From the NCBI RefSeq assembly GCF_023072595.1, contig NZ_JALLGK010000008.1:1-64000 (forward strand): 64,000 nucleotides of DNA, in the 5' to 3' direction. Source of the DNA: Streptomyces sp. XM4193. GTDB taxonomy: Bacteria; Actinomycetota; Actinomycetes; Streptomycetales; Streptomycetaceae. A program made the position numbers and the translations under genes. Positions 17,448-25,550 of this stretch are shown here, in pieces (within the stretch, counting starts at the first letter, position 1; each line of letters starts with the position of its first letter). The notes beneath the pieces were generated by a model. It did no database searches. It saw nothing but the letters and a program-made list of their open reading frames with translations, and was not told the DNA's origin.

Positions 17448-19118
17448 ATGTCCACAGCACCGGCCCCCGACGGCCTCAGCCCGCGCTCCACCGACAACTG
17501 GTGGCGCGATGCGGTGATCTACCAGGTGTACGTCCGCAGTTTTCTGGACAGTACGGGCGACGGCATCGGCGACCTCGCCGGTGTCCGCGCGGGGCTGCCT
17601 TATCTGAAGAAGCTCGGGGTGGACGGCATATGGCTGAGCCCCTTCTACCCCTCGCCGCAGCACGACCACGGCTACGACGTGGCCAACTACCGTGACGTGG
17701 ACCCCATTTACGGCGACCTCGACGAGTTCGACCGCCTGATGGCCGACGCCCGGCGGATGGACGTGCGGGTGCTGCTGGACATCGTGCCGAACCACTGCTC
17801 CGGCGAACACCCCTGGTTCCAGCAGGCGTTGACGGCGGCCCCCGGCAGCGTCGAGCGCAGCCGCTTCCACTTCGCGGACGGCCGCGGCGAGTTCGGCGAG
17901 GAGCCGCCGAACAACTGGCGTGCGATGTTCGGCGGCCCGGCGTGGACCCGGCTGACCGAGCCGGACGGCACCCCCGGCCAGTGGTACCTGCACATGTTCA
18001 CCCCCGAGCAGCCGGACCTGAACTGGCGGCACCCCGAGGTGCCCGAGCAGTTCGACGACATCCTGCGCTTCTGGCTCGACCGCGGTGTCGACGGCTTCCG
18101 CATCGATGTCGCCGCCGGCCTGTACAAGCACCCCGACCTGCCGGACTCCGACGACCCGGGCGCCGACGAGCGCTCCCGCGACTCGGTCAACCCGCTCGCC
18201 TGGAACCAGCCCGAGGTCCACGAGGTCTGGCGCCAGTGGCGGTCGATCTGCGAGGAGTACACCGCGCGCGACGGCCACGACCGGCTGCTGGTCGGTGAGG
18301 TGTCGGTGCCCACCGCCAAGGAGCACGCGCTCTACGTCCGCGAGGACGAGCTCCACCAGGCGTTCTTCTTCGACCTGTTGAGCGCGCCGTGGGACGCGGA
18401 CGCGTTCACCAAGACCATCAGCGAGGCGATGCGCGACATCGCCGGCACCGGTTCCACCGTGACCTGGGTGCTCAACAACCACGACCAGGTGCGGACGGTC
18501 ACCCGGTACGCCGGGGAGGGCGGCGCGGACAGCCCGGGCCTCGGTTCGGCCCGTGCCAGGGCGGCGGCGCTGCTGATGCTGGCGCTGCCCGGCGCCGCGT
18601 ACATCTACCAGGGCGAGGAGCTCGGCCTCCCGGAGGTCGTCGACCTGCCCGACGAGGTGCTGACCGACCCGATCTTCCACCGCACCGGCAGCCGCAAGCA
18701 CGTGCGGGACGGCTGCCGCGTACCGCTGCCGTGGTCCGGCCACGCCTCGCCGTTCGGCTTCAGCTCCTCCGCCGAGGCGACCCGGCCGTGGCTGCCGCAG
18801 CCCGAGTGGTTCGCCGAGCACGCCACCGACCGCGCCGTGGCCGACACCCGCTCCTTCTGGCACCTCTACCGGGACGGGCTCCAACTGCGCCGGGGCATGC
18901 CGCAGTTGGGCGAGGGCGATCTGCGCTGGCTGGAGACCGAGCCGCAGGTGCTGGCCTTCGCCCGCGGCGACGGGCTGGTCTGCGCGGTCAACTTCGGCAC
19001 CGCGCCGGTCACCTCGCCGGTCGCCGGTACGCCGCTGCTCGCCTCCGGCCCCTGCCCCACGGGCGTGCTGCCCGGTTCCACCACAGCCTGGTGGCTGAGC
19101 GACGGCGACACTCCGTAG
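17448..19118 (+). CDS. Alpha-glucosidase, glycoside hydrolase family 13
   Basis: Cytoplasmic exo-acting GH13 enzyme of 556 aa that would release glucose from imported malto- or isomalto-oligosaccharides. It has no signal peptide. The (beta/alpha)8 barrel starts with WWRDAVIYQVYVRSF and LGVDGIWLSPFYPSP. By family pattern the catalytic nucleophile is Asp220 (FRIDVA), the acid/base Glu284 (VGEVS) and the transition-state stabiliser Asp346 (NNHDQ). It is the first gene of a run with a binding protein and two permeases, so imported sugar is hydrolysed by a product of the same unit. Confidence 0.92.
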   Translation: MSTAPAPDGLSPRSTDNWWRDAVIYQVYVRSFLDSTGDGIGDLAGVRAGLPYLKKLGVDGIWLSPFYPSPQHDHGYDVANYRDVDPIYGDLDEFDRLMADARRMDVRVLLDIVPNHCSGEHPWFQQALTAAPGSVERSRFHFADGRGEFGEEPPNNWRAMFGGPAWTRLTEPDGTPGQWYLHMFTPEQPDLNWRHPEVPEQFDDILRFWLDRGVDGFRIDVAAGLYKHPDLPDSDDPGADERSRDSVNPLAWNQPEVHEVWRQWRSICEEYTARDGHDRLLVGEVSVPTAKEHALYVREDELHQAFFFDLLSAPWDADAFTKTISEAMRDIAGTGSTVTWVLNNHDQVRTVTRYAGEGGADSPGLGSARARAAALLMLALPGAAYIYQGEELGLPEVVDLPDEVLTDPIFHRTGSRKHVRDGCRVPLPWSGHASPFGFSSSAEATRPWLPQPEWFAEHATDRAVADTRSFWHLYRDGLQLRRGMPQLGEGDLRWLETEPQVLAFARGDGLVCAVNFGTAPVTSPVAGTPLLASGPCPTGVLPGSTTAWWLSDGDTP

Positions 19119-19156
19119 CCGCCGCACCTCCACCGCACCCCAGCACCACCCGCAAC

Positions 19157-19192
19157 ACACGCACGACAGGCAAGACACGCACGACAGGCAAC
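19157..19192 (+). repeat. Two tandem 18-bp repeats
   Basis: The unit ACACGCACGACAGGCAAG occurs twice in a row (second copy one base different at its end) between the glucosidase gene and the next hairpin. No function is evident. Confidence 0.6.
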
Positions 19193-19211
19193 ACCCGCAC
19201 CACACGCACTC

Positions 19212-19241
19212 CGTGGGTGCGCCGTGCTCGGCGCACCCACG
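19212..19241 (+). terminator. Intercistronic hairpin in the alpha-glucoside operon
   Basis: Perfect 12-bp arms (CGTGGGTGCGCC and its complement) with a 6-nt loop lie 43 bp before the binding-protein ATG. It may attenuate transcription or mark a 3-prime end that stabilises one transcript segment. Confidence 0.6.
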
Positions 19242-19283
19242 CACCGATGGACATCCGAGGATTTCGAGAGAGGGACCACCACC

Positions 19284-20636
19284 ATGAGACGCACGCGACG
19301 CAGCGGCACCGCGAAGGCCACCCGAATAACGGCGGCGGTCGCCGGTTCCATGGCGCTCGCCCTGGGCGCCACCGCCTGCGGCGGGGACTCCCCCGGCCCC
19401 GCGAGCAACGACGGCGAGCTGAGCGGCCAGACCGTGACGGTCTCCGCCGTGTGGACCGGCGTGGAGGCCAAGAACTTCCAGAAGGTGCTGGACGCCTTCA
19501 GCGAGGAGACCGGCGCCAAGACGCAGCTCGTCGCGTCCGGTGACAACGTCTCGACCTTCGTCGGCAGCAAGATCGAGGGCGGCCAGGCACCCGACGTGGC
19601 CATGGTCCCGCAGGTCGGCGTGGTGCAGCAGTTCGCCCAGAAGGGCTGGCTGGTCCCGCTCTCCTCCAAGGCCGAGATGGAGACCACCCGGAACTTCGCG
19701 GGTGTCTGGAAGGACTACGGCACCGTCGGCACCAAGTTCTACGGGCTGTACTTCAAGGCCGCCAACAAGTCGACCGTCTGGTACAGCCCCGACGCGCTCG
19801 ACCAGGCCGGCGTGAAGCCGCCGAAGACGTACGCCGAGATGCTCAAGACCGCCGGCACCGTCTCCGACTCCGGCACTCCCGCCTTCGCGGTCGGCGGCGA
19901 GGACGGCTGGACCCTCACCGACTGGTTCGAGAACGTCTACCTCTCCCAGGCCGGCCCCGGCAAGTACGACAAGCTCGCCTCCCACGACATGCCGTGGACC
20001 GACAAGAGCGTGGTCGAGGCGCTGGAAACGCTCGGTGAGCTCTTCGGCGACAAGAACCTGCTCTACAACGGCTCGGCCGGCGCGCTGCGCACCGACTTCC
20101 CCACCTCCGTCGAGCAGGTCTTCGGCCCCGAGCCGAAGGCCGCGATGGTCTACGAGGGCGACTTCGTCGGCGGTATCGCCAAGGACCAGTTCGACCGCAC
20201 GCTCGGCGAGGACGCGAAGTTCTTCCCGTTCCCGGCGGTCGGCAAGGGCGACGCCCCGGTGGTCAGCGGTGGCGACGCGGCCGTGGTGCTCAAGGACGGC
20301 AAGAACCAGAAGGCCGGGATGAAGCTCCTGGAGTACCTGGCGACCCCGGAGGCCGCGGCCATCTGGGCCGAGGCCGGCGGCTTCCTGTCCCCCAACAAGG
20401 AGCTGGACCTGGAGTCCTACAGCGACGACACCACCAGGGCCGCGGCCAAGGAGCTCGTCGACGCGGGCGACACCGTCCGCTTCGACCTGTCCGACCAGGC
20501 GCCCGCGTCGTTCGGCGGCACGAAGGGCACCGGCCTGTGGAAGCTGCTCCAGGACTTCCTCGGCGACCCGTCCGACCCGAAGGCGACCGCCGCCAAGATC
20601 GAGACCGCGGCCAAGAAGGCGTACAGCAAGAGCTGA
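19284..20636 (+). CDS. Oligosaccharide-binding lipoprotein
   Basis: A 450-aa family 1 solute-binding protein. The signal peptide ends at a lipobox-like ATAC (cysteine near residue 32), followed by a Gly/Ser linker and the two-lobed binding fold (TVSAVWTGVEAKNFQKVLDAF, AMVYEGDF). The ATG follows GAGAGAGGG. It lies between the alpha-glucosidase gene and two permease genes and is the natural receptor of that importer, probably for alpha-glucosides. No ATPase gene is present, as is common in Streptomyces, where one MsiK-type ATPase serves several sugar importers. Confidence 0.9.
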   Translation: MRRTRRSGTAKATRITAAVAGSMALALGATACGGDSPGPASNDGELSGQTVTVSAVWTGVEAKNFQKVLDAFSEETGAKTQLVASGDNVSTFVGSKIEGGQAPDVAMVPQVGVVQQFAQKGWLVPLSSKAEMETTRNFAGVWKDYGTVGTKFYGLYFKAANKSTVWYSPDALDQAGVKPPKTYAEMLKTAGTVSDSGTPAFAVGGEDGWTLTDWFENVYLSQAGPGKYDKLASHDMPWTDKSVVEALETLGELFGDKNLLYNGSAGALRTDFPTSVEQVFGPEPKAAMVYEGDFVGGIAKDQFDRTLGEDAKFFPFPAVGKGDAPVVSGGDAAVVLKDGKNQKAGMKLLEYLATPEAAAIWAEAGGFLSPNKELDLESYSDDTTRAAAKELVDAGDTVRFDLSDQAPASFGGTKGTGLWKLLQDFLGDPSDPKATAAKIETAAKKAYSKS

Positions 20637-20673
20637 CGGCGAACACGCAGTGACCCCAAGGAGATTCAAGGGC

Positions 20674-22014
20674 ATGTCGTCAGTCAAAGCCCCCGCGCGC
20701 GGAGCCGTCACCCCCCGGCTCCGCGCCCAGCGGCGAAAGCGTCTCGTCGCCGCCGTATTCGTGTTCCCCGCACTGCTGTTGCTGGGCGCGCTCGTGCTCT
20801 ACCCGGTGATCTTCTCGATCGGTCGAAGCTTCTTCGACGCGAGCGGCGACACCTTCGTCGGTGCCGACAACTACACCGAGATGTTCCGCGACCCGGCCAC
20901 GCTGAAGGCCATCCGGAACAGCACCATCTGGGTCGTCGTCGCGCCGGTGCTGCTGACCGGACTCGGGCTCGTGCTCGCCGTGCTGACCGAGAAGATCAGA
21001 TGGGCGACGGCGTTCAAGCTGGTGCTCTTCCTGCCGATGGCGGTGTCCTTCCTGGCCGCCGGCATCATCTTCCGGCTGGCCTACGAGCAGGACCCCGAGC
21101 GCGGTGTGATCAACGCCGCGGTGGTCGGCGTCCACGACACCTTCAGCGAGAGCTCGCCGTACCCCAACGCCCGTTCGCGCGACGGCGAGACGCTCGTCAA
21201 GGACGGCGACGGCTACCGCAGCAAGGACACGGCCGGTCCCGGCGACACCGTCAACCTCGGCTTCGTCGGCGTACCCCCCGGCGAGATGCCGGGCGAGGCG
21301 AAGCCCGCCGCGGACGCCGCCAAGTCCACCGCCGGCCAGGACGAGCTGCGCGGCGTGGTCTGGCTCGACTTCACCCCCGGCGGCGGAGGCACGGCCGGGG
21401 AGGTCGACGCCAAGGAGAACGGGATGCCCGGGATGAAGGTCTCGGCCGTCCGCGACGGGGAGACCGTCGCCTCCACCACCACCGGCGACGACGGCGCGTA
21501 CAGCTTCAGCGGGCTCGACCCCGGCTCGTACACCGTCGAGGTCCCGGCGTCGAACTTCGCGGCGCCCTACCAGGGCGTCTCCTGGCTCGGCCCCGCACTC
21601 ATCACTCCGGCGATCATCGGCGCCTACCTGTGGATCTGGACCGGCTTCGCCATGGTCCTGATCGCCGCGGGCCTCGCCGCGCTCCCCAGGGAGACGCTGG
21701 AGGCGGCGCGGATGGACGGCGCCAACGAGTGGCAGATCTTCCGCAAGATCACCGTTCCGCTGCTCGCACCGGTGCTGACCGTGGTGTTCGTGACGCTGGT
21801 GATCAATGTGATGAAGGTCTTCGACCTCGTCTACATCATCGCGCCCGGACCGGTGCAGGAGGACGCCAACGTGCTTGCCACCCAGATGTGGCTGGTGTCT
21901 TTCGGCGGCGGCAACGATCAGGGCCTGGGCAGCGCGCTCGCCGTGCTGCTGCTGGTGCTGGTGGTGCCCGCGATGATCTTCAACATCCGACGCTTCCGCA
22001 GGAGCGAATCATGA
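20674..22014 (+). CDS. Sugar ABC transporter permease (MalF type) with inserted beta-sandwich domain
   Basis: A 446-aa inner-membrane permease, about 140 residues longer than typical. Helices lie near residues 24-48, 85-105, 113-135, 307-333 and beyond, with the cytoplasmic EAA loop EAARMDGANEWQIFRKITVP near 343. The extra sequence (about 139-306) lies between helices 3 and 4 on the outer face. Within it, residues 226-294 look like an SdrD-B/CNA-B-type beta domain (GMPGMKVSAVRDGETVASTT, then DGAYSFSGLDPGSYTVEV). The ATG at 20674 has AAGGAG upstream and is preferred over a GTG at 20650. Confidence 0.9.
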   Translation: MSSVKAPARGAVTPRLRAQRRKRLVAAVFVFPALLLLGALVLYPVIFSIGRSFFDASGDTFVGADNYTEMFRDPATLKAIRNSTIWVVVAPVLLTGLGLVLAVLTEKIRWATAFKLVLFLPMAVSFLAAGIIFRLAYEQDPERGVINAAVVGVHDTFSESSPYPNARSRDGETLVKDGDGYRSKDTAGPGDTVNLGFVGVPPGEMPGEAKPAADAAKSTAGQDELRGVVWLDFTPGGGGTAGEVDAKENGMPGMKVSAVRDGETVASTTTGDDGAYSFSGLDPGSYTVEVPASNFAAPYQGVSWLGPALITPAIIGAYLWIWTGFAMVLIAAGLAALPRETLEAARMDGANEWQIFRKITVPLLAPVLTVVFVTLVINVMKVFDLVYIIAPGPVQEDANVLATQMWLVSFGGGNDQGLGSALAVLLLVLVVPAMIFNIRRFRRSES

Positions 22015-22949
22015 GCGCCCCCGGTACGACGACGCGTCCGGCCGAGGACGGGCCCGCACCGGTCTCCACCCCCGCGCGCAGCACCCCCGAGAAGGCCCGC
22101 AAGGGCCCGGTCGACTGGCTGACGAAGCGGCTCGGCAACGGACTCGTACAGGTCTCCCTGCTGCTGGTCGGTCTGATCTGGATCACCCCGCTGGCCGGTC
22201 TGTTCTTCTCGTCGATGCGCGACGACAAGGACAACTCGGCGAGCGGCTGGTGGACTTCGCTGGTCCGTCCCGACCAGCTGTCGTTCGAGAACTACACCAC
22301 CCTGCTGGAGAACAGCGGCATCACCACCGCCTTCTGGAACACGGTGATGATCTCGGTGCCGACCACCGTGCTGGTCGTGGTGATCTCGGCACTGGCCGGA
22401 TACGCCTTCGCCTGGCTGGAGTTCCCCGGCCGGGACGCGATCTTCCTGATCGTGGTGGGCCTGCTGGTGGTGCCGATCCAGATCGGTCTGCTGCCGGTGG
22501 CCAAGCTCTTCGGCGAGATCGGCCTGTTCGGCACGATCCCCGGCGTGGTGCTCTTCCACGTCGCGTACGGGCTGCCGTTCGCGGTCTTCCTGCTGCGGAA
22601 CTACTTCGCGCAGATCCCGCGCGAGATGCTGGAGGCCGCCCGGATGGACGGCGGCGGCGAGTGGCGGATCTTCGCCCAACTCGTCCTGCCGCTCGCCCGT
22701 CCGGCCATCGCGAGCCTGGGCATCTTCCAGTTCCTGTGGGTGTGGAACGACATGCTCGTCGCGCTGCTGTTCGCGGACAGCTCCGCACAGCCGCTGACGG
22801 TGGCGCTCCAGCAGGAGATGCGGCAGTTCGGCAGCAACATCTCGGTGCTCGCACCGGGCGCGTTCCTGTCGCTGATCGTGCCGCTGATCGTGTTCTTCGC
22901 CTTCCAGAAGCACTTTGTGCAGGGGGTGATGGCCGGATCGGTGAAGTAG
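22011..22949 (+). CDS. Sugar ABC transporter permease (MalG type)
   Basis: Second permease of the importer, 312 aa, with six membrane helices after a 35-residue hydrophilic N-terminus. The EAA motif EAARMDGGGEWRIFAQLVLP sits in the expected cytoplasmic loop and FLWVWNDMLVALLF in the helix after it. Its ATG overlaps the stop of the MalF-type gene (ATGA, 22011-22014), so the two permeases are coupled. The C-terminus QKHFVQGVMAGSVK is the standard family ending. Confidence 0.93.
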   Translation: MSAPGTTTRPAEDGPAPVSTPARSTPEKARKGPVDWLTKRLGNGLVQVSLLLVGLIWITPLAGLFFSSMRDDKDNSASGWWTSLVRPDQLSFENYTTLLENSGITTAFWNTVMISVPTTVLVVVISALAGYAFAWLEFPGRDAIFLIVVGLLVVPIQIGLLPVAKLFGEIGLFGTIPGVVLFHVAYGLPFAVFLLRNYFAQIPREMLEAARMDGGGEWRIFAQLVLPLARPAIASLGIFQFLWVWNDMLVALLFADSSAQPLTVALQQEMRQFGSNISVLAPGAFLSLIVPLIVFFAFQKHFVQGVMAGSVK

Positions 22950-23004
22950 ACCGGTCCACAAGGGGTCCGCGACGGACCCGCAAGGGATCCGCGACGGCGG
23001 CGCC

Positions 23005-23031
23005 GGGGCTGTCTCTTCGAACGACAGTCCC
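23005..23031. terminator. Hairpin between convergent permease and dtd genes
   Basis: GGGGCTGTC pairs with GACAGTCCC (one G-U wobble) around a 9-nt loop. Placed between convergent genes, it may act in both directions. Two direct copies of a CAAGGG-ATCCGCGACGG-like element precede it. Confidence 0.5.
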
Positions 23032-23456
23032 TAGACCTCCAGCAGCACGGTGAACGGCCCGTCGTTCAGCAGTGAAACCTTCATATTCTCGCCGAACCTC
23101 CCCTCGGCGACGTCTGCGCCCAACTCCCTGAGTTGGGCGCAGACTTCATTGACCAGCGGTTCGGCGACCGGGCCGGGAGCGGCCGCGTTCCAGGTGGGCC
23201 TGCGGCCCTTGCGGGCGTCGCCGTACAGCGTGAACTGGCTGATCACCAGCAGCGGCGCACCGATGTCCGAGCACGACTTCTCACCCTCCAGGATGCGTAC
23301 GCTCCAGAGCTTCCTGGCCAGTTGGGCCGCCTTGGCCGGGGTGTCGTCGTGAGTGACGCCCACGAGCACGCACAGCCCCTCGCCGACGATCTCCCCGACC
23401 GTCTCGCCGTCAACCGTCACGCTTGCGCCGTTCACCCTCTGAACTACTGCTCTCAT
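23031..23456 (-). CDS. dtd: D-aminoacyl-tRNA deacylase
   Basis: A 141-aa cytosolic proofreading enzyme that hydrolyses D-aminoacyl-tRNAs and glycyl-tRNA-Ala. Family motifs are clear: MRAVVQRVNGASVTVDG at the N-terminus, the SQFTLYGD active-site segment near residue 75, and NDGPFTVLLEV at the end containing the Gly-Pro loop region. Length matches the family. It is divergent from rsiG with 135 bp between the starts. Confidence 0.95.
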   Translation of the reverse strand: MRAVVQRVNGASVTVDGETVGEIVGEGLCVLVGVTHDDTPAKAAQLARKLWSVRILEGEKSCSDIGAPLLVISQFTLYGDARKGRRPTWNAAAPGPVAEPLVNEVCAQLRELGADVAEGRFGENMKVSLLNDGPFTVLLEV

Positions 23457-23591
23457 GCGTCCATGATGCGCCGGATGGGTGCCAAGCCGCTGCGCGCGGC
23501 CGGAACGGAGTGGCACTATGCCAGGGCATCACGAGCGGATAACGGAGTGTGCGCGTTCCTGCGCAACTCGCGACGGGGACAAGGGGATCAG

Positions 23592-24317
23592 ATGAGCACC
23601 GCCTCCATCCAGCCGGCGGGCGACGCCGTGGCAGCCGTGGCACCCGCCGCGGCCACCGGCGCCACCACCAGCACTGTGCTGACCCGTACCGCGCTGCCCT
23701 CGCTCGACGGGCTGCGGCTGCCCGCGCTGCGCGACCTGCGCCGCTCCGCCCAGCAGGAGGAGGCCGATCTCAGCTATCTGCGGCGGCTGTTGCAGGGGCG
23801 CATCGACATTCTGCGGGCCGAGCTCAACCGACGGGCGGGTACGGACTCGTCCCCGTCCGCCGCCGGACCGCCTCGGGCGCGTACCGGCGGCGGTGCCGCG
23901 GGAGCGGCCGGCGGTACGGGAGCGGCGGGCGGTACGGGAGCGGCCGGGGTTACGGGAGCGGCGGGCGCGGGGACGGAGTCCGGGCTCGTCAACCGGCTGA
24001 TCGTCGACCGGCTGCCCGAGATCCTCGCCGACGCCCCGACCGCGCACCGTGCCTCCGCACGGCATGTGACGGTCACCACCCCGCTGCGCGCCCAGTACCG
24101 GGAGCTCGCCAGCTCGATGCTCGCCGAGGTGGAGCTCTCCGACCTCACCGCCCGCACCGACGAGGAGCTGCGGGGGGCGATGAGTCGCCTGGTCCGCAAC
24201 GAGCGGCGGATCTCCGGGCAGCGGCAGTCGCTGCAACGTACAGCGGACGACTGCGGCGCGGAGATCGCCCGCAGGTACCGTGAGGGAGAAGCGCAAGTCG
24301 ACGACCTGCTGCCCTGA
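23592..24317 (+). CDS. rsiG: Anti-sigma factor RsiG (c-di-GMP-dependent, binds WhiG)
   Basis: A 241-aa predicted coiled-coil protein. In Streptomyces, RsiG binds sigma WhiG together with c-di-GMP and holds back sporulation. The published c-di-GMP signature E-x3-S-x2-R-x3-Q-x3-D is present twice and exactly: E57-S61-R64-Q68-D72 and E204-S208-R211-Q215-D219, one per helix. Between them lies a Gly/Ala linker (about 98-128) encoded by 18-bp tandem repeats. The ATG has AAGGGG upstream. The double motif makes this one of the firmest functional calls here. Confidence 0.93.
   Translation: MSTASIQPAGDAVAAVAPAAATGATTSTVLTRTALPSLDGLRLPALRDLRRSAQQEEADLSYLRRLLQGRIDILRAELNRRAGTDSSPSAAGPPRARTGGGAAGAAGGTGAAGGTGAAGVTGAAGAGTESGLVNRLIVDRLPEILADAPTAHRASARHVTVTTPLRAQYRELASSMLAEVELSDLTARTDEELRGAMSRLVRNERRISGQRQSLQRTADDCGAEIARRYREGEAQVDDLLP
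23913..23966 (+). repeat. Three 18-bp tandem units inside rsiG
   Basis: Units of the form GGTACGGGAGCGGCGGGC, with one or two changes each, encode a GTGAAG hexapeptide repeat. The period is a multiple of three, so copy-number changes would alter linker length without a frameshift. Confidence 0.8.
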
Positions 24318-24367
24318 GGCGATCCCTCGCACCGGCGGGCGTCCCCGACACAGAGGTAAGACCGCCG

Positions 24368-25384
24368 ATGTCCTCGCCGATACCCACGGCGCCGAGTGCG
24401 TCCTCCGCAGCCGCCCCCTCCGCGGGGGCGCCCTCCGCAGACGCGCCCGCCGCGCCACCCGTACTGGCCGAGATCGTTCGCTCGGGTTTCGTCGAGGGGT
24501 ACCACCGCGGCTCGATGGTCGTCACCGCCGCCGACGGCAGCGTGGATTACGCGCTGGGCGATGTCGACTCGCCGATCTTCCCGCGCTCCTGCAACAAGCC
24601 GCTCCAGGCCGCGGCCGTACTGCGCGCCGGGCTCGACCTGGGGGGCGAACGGCTCGCCCTCGCCGCCGCCAGCCACTCCGGTGAACCGTTCCAGCTGGAG
24701 CTGGTCGAGCGGATGCTGGCCGAACACGGCCTGCGCGCCGAGCAGTTGCGGTGTCCGGAGGACCTGCCGCTGGACCGGGAGGAGGCCGACCGCCGTCTCG
24801 CGGCGGGCCACTCGGCGAGCCGGGTCGCCATGAACTGCTCCGGCAAGCACACCGCGATGCTCGCCGCCTGCCTCCACAACGGCTGGCCGCTGGACAGCTA
24901 CCTCGACCCCGCCCACCCCCTCCAGCGGTCGACCGTCGAGACGGTCGAGCAGGCCGCCGGCGAACCGGTGGCGCACATCGGTGTGGACGGCTGCGGCGCA
25001 CCCCTGATGGCGATCTCCCTGACCGGCCTCGCCCGCGCGTTCAGAACCCTCGTCACCTCCCCCGCCGGCAGCGCCGAGCGCAGGGTCGCCGACGCCATGC
25101 GCGCCCACCCCGAGTACGTGGCCGGCACCCGTCGGCACGACACCGCGCTGATGCGCGCGGTGCCGGGCGCGCTGGCCAAGATGGGCGCCGAAGCCGTGCA
25201 GGCCGTGGCTCTCGCGGACGGCAGGGCGCTGGCGTTCAAGATCGAGGACGGCGGCACCCGGGCGCTGGGCCCGGTCCTCGCCGCCGCGCTGCGCAGACAC
25301 CTCGCGGTCGACTCCGGCCTCCCGGAGACCCTCCCGCTGCTGGGCGGCGGCCGACCGGTGGGCGAGGTCCGCGCGGTCCGGTAA
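24368..25384 (+). CDS. L-asparaginase (type II, Rhizobium etli-like)
   Basis: A 338-aa enzyme of the thermolabile asparaginase family that hydrolyses asparagine to aspartate and ammonia. Family landmarks are RSGFVEGYHRGSMVV, the SxxK-containing PRSCNKPLQ, AMNCSGKHTAMLAACL and GVDGCGAP. An Ala/Ser/Pro-rich N-terminal tail of about 30 residues has no signal-peptide character, so a cytoplasmic location is expected. It lies 50 bp after rsiG and could be cotranscribed with it, although the functions are unrelated. Confidence 0.9.
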   Translation: MSSPIPTAPSASSAAAPSAGAPSADAPAAPPVLAEIVRSGFVEGYHRGSMVVTAADGSVDYALGDVDSPIFPRSCNKPLQAAAVLRAGLDLGGERLALAAASHSGEPFQLELVERMLAEHGLRAEQLRCPEDLPLDREEADRRLAAGHSASRVAMNCSGKHTAMLAACLHNGWPLDSYLDPAHPLQRSTVETVEQAAGEPVAHIGVDGCGAPLMAISLTGLARAFRTLVTSPAGSAERRVADAMRAHPEYVAGTRRHDTALMRAVPGALAKMGAEAVQAVALADGRALAFKIEDGGTRALGPVLAAALRRHLAVDSGLPETLPLLGGGRPVGEVRAVR

Positions 25385-25550
25385 CCGCCGCGCCCGGCCG
25401 CCGCGGACCGGCCCACGGCCCGGCGCCGCAGCCGTACGGCAGCCCGGCGCCGCAGCCGTACGCCGGCCCGCGGGGCGCCGCCCGCGGCACCCCGCGACGC
25501 GGCCGAATAATCATGTGCGACGCACGGTGCGCACTTCTAGGGTGACGAAG

